Source: Bryoerythrophyllum caledonicum (taxonomy: Eukaryota > Streptophyta > Bryopsida > Pottiales > Pottiaceae). Taken from it: a stretch of 64,000 bases of DNA. The stretch spans positions 17,953,406-18,017,405 of the forward strand of contig OZ020514.1 of NCBI GenBank assembly GCA_963971425.1, written 5' to 3'. The position numbers were made by a program, and so were the translations under genes. The notes below the pieces were generated by a model that was not told the DNA's origin, ran no database searches, and saw only the letters and a list, made by a program, of their open reading frames with translations. Below, one piece after another: positions 56,340 through 64,000 of the stretch (position 1 is the stretch's first letter; each line of letters opens with the position of its first letter).

Positions 56340-58270
56340 TGTAGATGGAAAATTTGTCTTGTAAATATAAATAAATCCAAGATAATTTCCTAGTGGGGGG
56401 TCTTAGGGAGGCTTAATTCAGTCTATTGTTATCTTAAGTCGGTCACATGTTAGATACAAATTAAGATAACGAATTATCCATTATAGGTGTATTAATTAAC
56501 CCTTGTGCTTTTCTCGTGAGTAAACTCTACACTCTTACACTCAATTAGTGGTTAAACATGCATTTGTGATTGTGTGGGATCCTCTCACTGAAGGACACAA
56601 ATAGTCTTTAAGTGTTTTAGTGAGTGATACTATTTGTCTTGTTCATAATCAATGCATCATAACCAATTCCATTGCCAATTCTAATTGCTAATTCCTTTTT
56701 ATTAGAATTGACAACTATGCTAGCTATTCTACTTTTCCATGAGCTTTTGGGTTCGGAATTCTATCATGGCTTTCCACTTTCGCTCCACTGGTCTGCCTTA
56801 AGTTAATCATTTCATCATACCTGCAAAACTTTCCATTCAAAGAAACACCGGACAACAATTATATCTTACTCTTTGTATAATTGTTGTTATTGATAATCCT
56901 TTGCTATCAAATCTATGTGTTCTCTCACTAATACTTCCTCATGGCAAATGGTCTTGTTTTATGTCGTCAATCTCATGACACATACAAACAATCTCTTTTT
57001 CTTTAGCTTGACTTAATGGCCACTTGGTCAAACTTTAATTTAAAAGGCATCTAGCCAAACTTATGACAACATGGTAATTAACATAAATTCTCAAGACTCT
57101 CTCGGCCCACTCTTGGCTCTTTGGTCTTATTCTCCATTGCTCTCTTTTAGCAATTCTTTTCTTCTCAATTTACCTTCACTACTTGTCATGCTTCACCCAC
57201 ATGATCTTTTAATGCTTCAATTCATACTACAATGACATAAATTGCTTTTGGGAAAATTATTATTGTCTTATAATTTAATGACTATGGGTGATCAATCCTT
57301 ATTTCACACATTATAGACTTAATTTCACTCAGCAATTCTATGAGACAAATAGTATAATTGTATGCATTTCACCTCACCCGCTATCCACTCATCTTAGTTT
57401 TAGACTTAGGGGAAATTACAAGTCATACATGACTAATTGTAATCATTACTTTATGATTTTTTATAATTCGTCAAATCACTCGGTGTTTACCATCGGAAAG
57501 GATTTGACAAATGGTAATATAATAAAAGGTCTCAATTACTACAGTGCTTCACAGATTCTTTATTTATGATACTCAATTTAGTTATAGATACTGGTAGTAT
57601 TTAAGACAAATTATATATTATAGCATTTTCAATGTGGTGATTGAAAAAAGGGCTGCAGCATCGATTAATTGTATCCTGGATACACTCGTTCATTCTTGAG
57701 CCATTAATTGTGCTCCATTATTACAAATCAACATCTTGTGAAAATAGGCTCAATCAACAACTACTGGTCCTCTGCAATCAGCCATCAAATCCCAAGGACT
57801 CTAACTTCCTCATCCTCTAATCTCCAATCCACATGTCTGATGTAATGTAGACCACTAATAATGCATAATTTACACCAACAGATTCGAAATCATAAAACTA
57901 GGCTTGTATTCCATAAAAGTTTGAGAGTTACAATCACCAGCCTAGGACACACATTCAAAGTGAGAAAAAATGTGGTGTCTCCAAAGCTGGATTCAGTTCC
58001 TTTATATCCCTCTCATGACTATTGGTTTCTCGACCTAGACCAATGATCTTCTCTCTCAACTTCCATAACTACTCGTGTAATTTACTCTTGATAACTTCCC
58101 CCTGATAACTTCTTTTACTAACTTACTTAACCGCCAATTGGTCTTTTTTTACACTATTCCAAAAAATTAGGATAAATATTCACACTGTTTCATACTATTT
58201 GTAAACTAGTGCTACTTATGATCCCTATTCACAGAGTAAAGACAAATAGTGTTCAAAAAGTAAAATTTCT
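56340..58270. other. AT-rich gene-free stretch
   Basis: About 1.9 kb with no recognisable gene or repeat; short ORFs lack coding character. Confidence 0.45.
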
Positions 58271-58273
58271 GCA

Positions 58274-59028
58274 CTACAGGGTTCCATGATTATTATTGTC
58301 CTCATATACCCTATCGGAACGGTTGTCGTCGTCCGATGCTTCAATGTCAATATGGCTCAATGTAGAGTCAACCCCCAGGGCATTATCGGAGCTAACATCA
58401 AGTGGAAAGGGACAAACCCAATAGCCACTCCATAGGACTAGGTAGCCCACAGAATTGTTGAGAGCGCCGATGGAGGAAATCGTGCATTGTGTGGGATGGA
58501 CGACGTATTTGGCATTGATAGATTGAACTGTCACAAGCAGAAAGAAGCTGTGAGGAATGAGAAATCCCTCCCACGTATCCTTTGGTGAGCATTTGTCGAT
58601 GACTCCAACTCCTGCACAACGTCTCTGATTGCCGCTGACATCATGTAGGACCACCTCCATGCCGTTGCAAAGGTCCAGAAACTCTTGGATGGACTTCGGG
58701 TCATGAACTAAGAGAGTAGGTTTCTCCGCAGGCTCCTCCATAAGTTCATCGATGTCAACGTAAGGCCTAAGATCAGCGGCCTTCCTGTTAATCAACCGAC
58801 CTTTGCAGTCCCGCAACATGGAAATGGAATGGGCATCTCCAGTGCATTGGACATTTCAATAACCTTCAGACGTATAATCCATGGGTCCCTAAGATCGACT
58901 CTCTCGACAATCACCCTACCTGCAAAGTAGAGGCCGGAATGAGTAAGAGCAACAACAATACCTCTACGAGGCTTCCATTGTCCAGACTTCCCGTTCCTTA
59001 TGAACGACAGCATGGGTTCAAGATCCAT
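58274..59028 (-). pseudogene. Hypothetical protein, divergent partner of the ParB-like gene
   Basis: Minus strand. ATG 59,028 opens MDLEPMLSFIRNGKSGQWKP, a beta-rich segment (GIVVALTHSGLYFAGRVIVERVD) that closes at 58,792. A second frame overlapping by 28 bp (ATG 58,819) continues for 181 codons with EVVLHDVSGNQRRCAGVG and an acidic C-terminus (DDDNRSDRVYEDNN). A single frameshift, or an undetected intron, probably joins them into a protein of about 250 residues. No known domain. GC content and codon use resemble the plus-strand gene at 60.8 kb, from which it is separated by 1.8 kb full of GC-rich palindromes. Confidence 0.45.
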
Positions 59029-59090
59029 GCTATCGTTAGTGATATGAAATCACTTGAGACAAAAGATAAGGGAATGGCAACTACAATGAT

Positions 59091-60677
59091 TTCGTCGGCC
59101 GCTCGCCGATGAAGGTGGCTTTGAAATCTCAAAGTCGATGAACCTGACCAACAACCACACCAATCTCTAAATTAGCTTCACAATTCTGGGCAATGGGTCT
59201 TATAAACCATGCCGTCGGCTGCCCGCCGACGGCTGAATGTTACACGTAAAATCTACCATGTGAAGGATGTAACAAGCATCCGCCGAGTGGATATTATCAT
59301 CCGCCGACAGACTTTGGAACAAAAAACAAAATTGGTGGATACATAGTCTGTAGTACTTGATTTCTAATGAATAATCTAATTTAATTAAGTACTCGTTTCA
59401 TGACAGTGAATACTCAAGCACACTCAGGTGAAGGAGTGAGATAAAAAAAGGACCTAAGTTGGACCAGTGATAACGGACTTGTGCATGACCAGATATATGG
59501 ACTTGTGACGAAAGGACTCTAAGAGAATCAATACGAGTTGCGAGCGTGAGAAGGCAGAGCATTGAATGGGAGGCGTGCGAGTCCAAAAATGACGAGTGAG
59601 TTCTAGGTGTTGAGTTCATATCCTCACCATCATGCAAACTTTATCGCACGCAAACTTCAAATTTGAAATTAGCCGCCAAAATCCATCAACGACACCCGCT
59701 CAAGGGTTGTCGAGAGCACACCAAATTTTGCAGATTCAAAATGAGGTGACAAGATGAAATCTAATAAGTCAAAGTGACATTGTAGGTGTAGGACCCTATA
59801 CCCTAGGCCAAATGATAGCCGAGGCAACATTAATGATGTCACATCAATTCGAGGTATCATGGCTCTAAAACCCTAGTTCTATGTTTTTATCCGAGACGAC
59901 ACTTCGAGATGGCATGTCACTTGGGAATTGATACCTGGATCAGGCTGAGCACAAGAGCATGAAGTCTCAGTTGTCCGTCATCCTTCTTATGAAGATCGAA
60001 CGGCTGCGACGATCCATCGGATCCGAGTACAAAACCCTGCCGTCTTCCTATCTCTGGTCATTTGTAATCGTGCTCTTCTTGATTTCGTGCTCTCGCTTAT
60101 ATAAGCATGATTACGGCTTTAAGCTTCGGGTTTGGATCCATCTGCCGATCATCACCAGCCGACGGTCGTCGGAGGCTAGCAGAGGCGCTTCAGCGCAAGC
60201 CATCAGCCGAGGAGTAATTCCCACCCGCCGATGAAATGGCAACAGTAGAAAGGTGTGTACATCATCACCGTCGGCGGCCAACCGACAGATTTCGAGTACC
60301 GTATTAGAGATGTCCTTGTAGTTTATAATGTTTCGTCGGCGGCCCGTTGATGGATGTTGTGTTCAATGTAGTTAAATTTATTGTTGTGTTTGATTTTCGT
60401 ACAGAAGTGATTATAGATGGATGTAGTCAGGTTTCAGAGTGAATACGTCATAGGGTCTTCAAGAATGTTATTTTGTGATACACATTTGACTGTGTCCGAT
60501 GGCGGCCCGTCGACGAATGCTGAGTTCAGTCTAGTAAAAGCCTTTGTGGTATTAGGTCTATTGCACAGAGGTAATAAGCAGAGTGTGCAGTGAGGTTTCC
60601 CAGGTCATATTGTCTCCAAACATCCTTTTATGTGGTATACACTTATCACTGTGGTTGTCGGCGGCCCGCCAATGAAG
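59091..60677. repeat. Dispersed GC-rich palindromes between divergent genes
   Basis: At least seven copies of a GTCGGCGGCCCGCCGAC-like palindrome: 59,091-59,113, 59,211-59,233, 59,278-59,312 (split), 60,141-60,175, 60,267-60,289, 60,331-60,353, 60,494-60,517 and 60,655-60,677. Further copies lie at 62,136-62,152 and 63,551-63,573. Typical frame: TTCGTCGGC, GGCC, then GCCGACGAA. All visible copies fall outside the coding blocks. Confidence 0.8.
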
Positions 60678-60824
60678 TCTATGGCAGGTGGTTTGATCAA
60701 GGTCTTCCTTTATGTCGCGGAAGACTGTAATTCCAAATAAGCCGAAGTGGCTCATCGGTAGTGCTGTAGACCTCGAAGTGGACATGGGATGGCCGGCTGA
60801 TAGCAAGCCATGAGTCACATGTGA

Positions 60825-63800
60825 GGTTCACCCACAATTAACGTTGTGGGGCATCACATGGAGAAAGGAGGTGATTGCCGAGTTGGGTGTCAACTGGAAC
60901 CACAACTCTAAAACATTTGCGGGTGGGAGCCTAGTGTCCGTGCTTGACATGAAGGACGACACAAAGGACGAGTCAAAAATGCGACTCCTAATTCAGGTGA
61001 AGGTCAAAATGGTTGACAAAAATCCGGACATCATCGCAGTCCAAATTCCCTGGATGACCTGCACTCAAGAGCTATGCATCACTACTCAGGAGAGCGGGAT
61101 GCAGTTCATCGACGTTATCCCTGAAGAGAGGAAGGATTTGCTTACCTATATAGGAGAACCGAAAGAGCTTAAGGACGCAGAGAACTCCAGGGCCGAGATC
61201 ATGACTGCCTCAAAGTCGAAGACGGTGAGGAAGCCCAGGAACTCCAAGAAAGCGGCTAGCGACGCTCTGACTGAAGTTGCTGGAATCCCGATAGCGGAGA
61301 GTCGAGTTTGAAGGTGGTCAAGAAGAGGGCGTCAAACAAGAAGCCGAAGGTGAAGTTCGTGGCCGATGGGCTTTCATTTGCCAACCACCTGTCTGTCAAG
61401 ACGAGTGATCAGGAGCTGGACATCATGTACAAGGCGTTAGAAGATGGTCTTAGCACCTGTTATCCATTCGGGCAAACACGCTCCTACCAAAGATTTCCTC
61501 CGCAAAAATTCATGTCGCTCCTGACTCGATGAAGTACAGACCCATCATCGCAAAGCACATAGAACAACTCGTGCTATTCTACAAAGGATTGGGACCATGG
61601 CGGGCAAAGCCGCCTCTGTACTGTGTTCCTTTGTGGGGTCCCCCGGGAACAAAAGAGAATGGGAGGAAGCTTCATGGAATTGAGCTTGTGCTGCCAAGGA
61701 TTCCAGCGTCCATGGACGTCGAGGGTGTACTTGACGAAATACACTATAAGTGGTGGAATTCTCCAACATGCCACTGGTACATCATTGGTGGCCAACACAC
61801 GTACCTAACATGCAAAGCACTCGGCAAGTTAGAGCCCGTGGATTTGGACAGGGCGAAGTACTTCCTCGAACACGATATTATCCCATTATGGTCAAGGGAC
61901 CTGGAAAACCTTGTGAAGATCTCCAACCTCTTGAAAATCGAAATCAAGGACAAGAAAGCGGAGGAGACCTTCGTGTCGCAGCTCCGGAAGATGAGGGATA
62001 AGTGGATCAAGCATGGTCGACTCGACACGAGGACCAACTACAAGAAATGGAAGGTAATGTGTCACTTCACCCAACAAATTTGCTCTCCATTATTGACAAT
62101 CTCATGAGCATGGCGAAATTAAATTATTGATTAAGTTTCGTCGGCGGCCAGGAGACAACATTATAGTTGAGCTCATGTAATTGTATTCTATATCATTATG
62201 CAGGAGTTCTGCAAGGAATACCTTGCAACATAGTTGGGAAAGGACTCCAAGACGAACACGTTGAAGCTGCCGCTTGTCTTTGCACCAGACAATCTTTACA
62301 ACAAGTGGCAGGAAGTCTTCGATGCATGGGATCGGGGCAACCTGATTGGTGAGGATGGAAAAAAGCCCCAAAACATCCTTAAAATTCCTCAACGGGACCT
62401 CACCCTCCTTGACCTTCAACACATTCTTGCCCTCCGGGACGAGGAATCCATGAAGCTTACTCATGAAATCCTTGCGAAGAAGGTATACTTGAAGGTAACG
62501 AGGAGGGCGCGACAAGGATGCAAAAGGAGTTTCGTTGAAATCCTGGTGTCAGGATAAGAAGATGGAATACATCATCAAGAACAAGCTCATGCTGATGTAT
62601 TGGAAGTATCCATTGAAGAAGGCTCGCAATAACACCTACTTACCTTGGCCGGTTGAAGAATACATGCAGCTGGCGGACGAGAAGGGCATCGACGACGAAA
62701 CCATCATGAACATCAGACGCGAGCTGGAGCTTAGTGATCCGGGGAAGGCCTACCTCAAAGGGAGGTACAACGCAATTATTCCAAGTACCACCCCAGCTCC
62801 ATCGGAGTTCCATGCAGCGTTACGGAAGTATGCCCTCAACTGCAGCGATGTTGTTGATGAGTATAGTGTCCGTCACGACATTCGGGTTGCGCACGAGCTT
62901 AACGATGTCGTGTGCCAGATCGACCAACCCGGACTTTTCAATCTTGAGAAGGCAGCGCGCGAGATGTTCACCGTGTTTGGCTTCGATAAGTACGGGGTGG
63001 CGATCTACTGCAAAAAAGACAGACTCAAGGTTCTTGCAGAGAGGGTGTTGTGGAGTGAGGGGGATGACAAGGAACTTTTTGCCCCTTCAGTCTTCATTAT
63101 AGACGACAAGTCCAATTTCGTGATTGAGACTGAATGTTGTTCGAAGAAGCTGGATTGCGCAGTCCACACCATCCGCTACCTTCGAGACTCCAGCTGTAGA
63201 TTCACTCCCTTTGCCATGGATGAGAGACCCATCGTGCCTGTCGGCATCCTCTTTAACCAGCCCGGAACTCTACGGGACCGCCTGCGCCAGTTCCAAAAGG
63301 TAACTGGATTGACGAAGCCTCTTAGTCTACTCTACGACAACGTTGCCTCGCCCTCGGCTGGAAGTTGGGCTGGAGATGAATGCCATCCAAGCTTAGGGTT
63401 GCTCTCATCAATTTTGCAACCCACACTCGTGAAGGGCAACTCAAGTGTGACCGTCTTCAACACTTGGGGTGGAGGCAACGTGACTGCATTGGCCTTGATA
63501 AGTCACCTCTCCTTCATCCATTCATTTCTTCTTTCCTTCACCTTCTCGTGTTCGTCGACGGCCCGCTGATGAGACAGTTTTCATACTGATCATTGACCGA
63601 GACTGTTTGCCCAACAGCGACACAAAGCGACAGTGATCAAGTTTGTTTGCGAGGAGGTGGAGGTTGCTGTCGCAATGGAGCAAGTGCAGGCTATGTCCTT
63701 CCTACCGAGGAGAGCTCATCTGCTTGCGGTAACACATCCAGCTCAGCCCGCTGTGGAACCTAAGGAGGTGGTCACATTGACTAAAACTGACTAGGATTCA

Positions 63801-64000
63801 GAGAATTGGACCGAGATAAGCGACCATGCCATGGACGACAGCTTATTCCGCGGCAACGTGCAAAACAATGGACTGCTCACAGTAGCTGACTTAGGTGTTC
63901 GTCTCCATGAAACATACTTGATAAGGCCTCAGAAAGGAGGAAATGCACCAACTGTGGTGCAATTAGAGGTGGAGCCGCGGTGCAATGACCATCCCCCTGC
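60825..64000 (+). pseudogene. Multi-exon protein with ParB-like domain, running off the window
   Basis: First coding block 60,825-61,310 (FAGGSLVSVLDMKDD; basic tail SKSKTVRKPRNSKKAA), then frame changes near 61,308 and about 61,470. A ParB-like N-terminal domain follows at 61,490-61,850: KIHVAPDSMKYRPIIAKHIE and, after a strand region, WYIIGGQHTYLTCKALGKLE, where GGQHT sits at the ParB box normally containing GxHR. It ends at a donor (GT at 62,054), and an acceptor at 62,202-62,203 keeps phase. The next exon (EFCKEYLA, one TAG at 62,231) continues with DNLYNKWQEVFDAWDRGNL. A frame change near 62,500 leads to the longest block (to about 63,400: HDIRVAHELNDVVCQI). After a probable intron containing another palindrome, coding resumes at 63,619 (MEQVQAMSFLPRRAHLL) and leaves the window. 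The ParB assignment rests on pattern only, and everything after it is unrecognised. Confidence 0.45.
62054..62203 (+). other. 150-bp intron of the ParB-like gene
   Basis: GTAATG donor after KKWK, TTATGCAG acceptor before EFCKEY; both exons keep the same phase. It contains a copy of the GTCGGCGGCC motif (62,136-62,152). Confidence 0.55.

Noticed and set aside
58274-59028. Homology between this protein and the gene at 42.5-44.7 kb (both contain SGxWKP)
   Set aside because: Only a few residues match, and the surrounding sequence does not align.

Overview
This looks like nuclear DNA of a streptophyte (land plant or charophyte-type green alga). Ty1/copia and Ty3/gypsy retrotransposons fill much of it. 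Genes retain plausible GT-AG introns, spacers are AT-rich, and there are degenerate CCCTAAA-type (plant telomere-like) runs at 40.9-41.2 kb. I cannot name the species. I found no rRNA, tRNA, CRISPR array or clearly intact host gene. Nearly every coding region carries stops or frameshifts, so this is a nest of decaying mobile elements.

Layout. 0.2-3.7 kb: a broken multi-exon gene ending in a beta-class (N6-adenine/N4-cytosine type) DNA methyltransferase-like domain. 4.5-6.43 kb and 30.68-32.0 kb (+): two complementary halves of one Ty1/copia element, split inside the reverse transcriptase by a 24.25-kb insertion (6,430-30,682). That insertion has matching ends (CTGAGTTGTCA / TGATAACTCAG) and a near-perfect 8-bp target duplication. 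Inside it are a hAT-like (DUF659) transposase remnant (6.9-8.5 kb), non-coding repeats (9.9-10.5 and 25.1-29.0 kb), a minisatellite (12.8-13.8 kb) and the key feature of the window at 13.9-22.0 kb. 32.4-35.0 kb (-): a truncated gypsy fragment related to the 13.9-22.0 kb element. 37.1-37.8 kb: a roughly 700-bp foldback element. 42.2-45.1 kb: a degenerate transposase-like gene with a long palindrome repeated on both sides. 46.0-53.9 kb (-): a second type of Ty3/gypsy element with an extra coding block upstream of gag. 58.3-64.0 kb: a divergent gene pair (unknown protein on -, ParB-like multi-exon protein on +) whose spacer and introns carry many copies of a GC-rich palindrome.

Key system. The 13.9-22.0 kb element reads, essentially in one frame, Gag - two CCHC knuckles - aspartic protease - complete C5-cytosine DNA methyltransferase - reverse transcriptase - RNase H - integrase - PHD finger. 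The methyltransferase stretch (347 codons) has no stop and retains motifs I, IV, VI, VIII and IX/X. The flanking domains carry several single stops, two frameshifts and probably a lost integrase catalytic Glu. A retrotransposon that carries both a cytosine methylation writer and a putative histone-tail reader could act on its own chromatin or that of its host. Cytosine methyltransferase capture by retrotransposons has been reported in charophyte and dinoflagellate lineages. The pairing with a PHD finger is what I would examine first.

A second, unrelated DNA-methylation theme is the amino-methyltransferase remnant at the left edge, together with a ParB-like domain gene at the right edge. Both are domain types typical of prokaryotic or phage DNA-modification proteins, here inside intron-containing eukaryotic genes.
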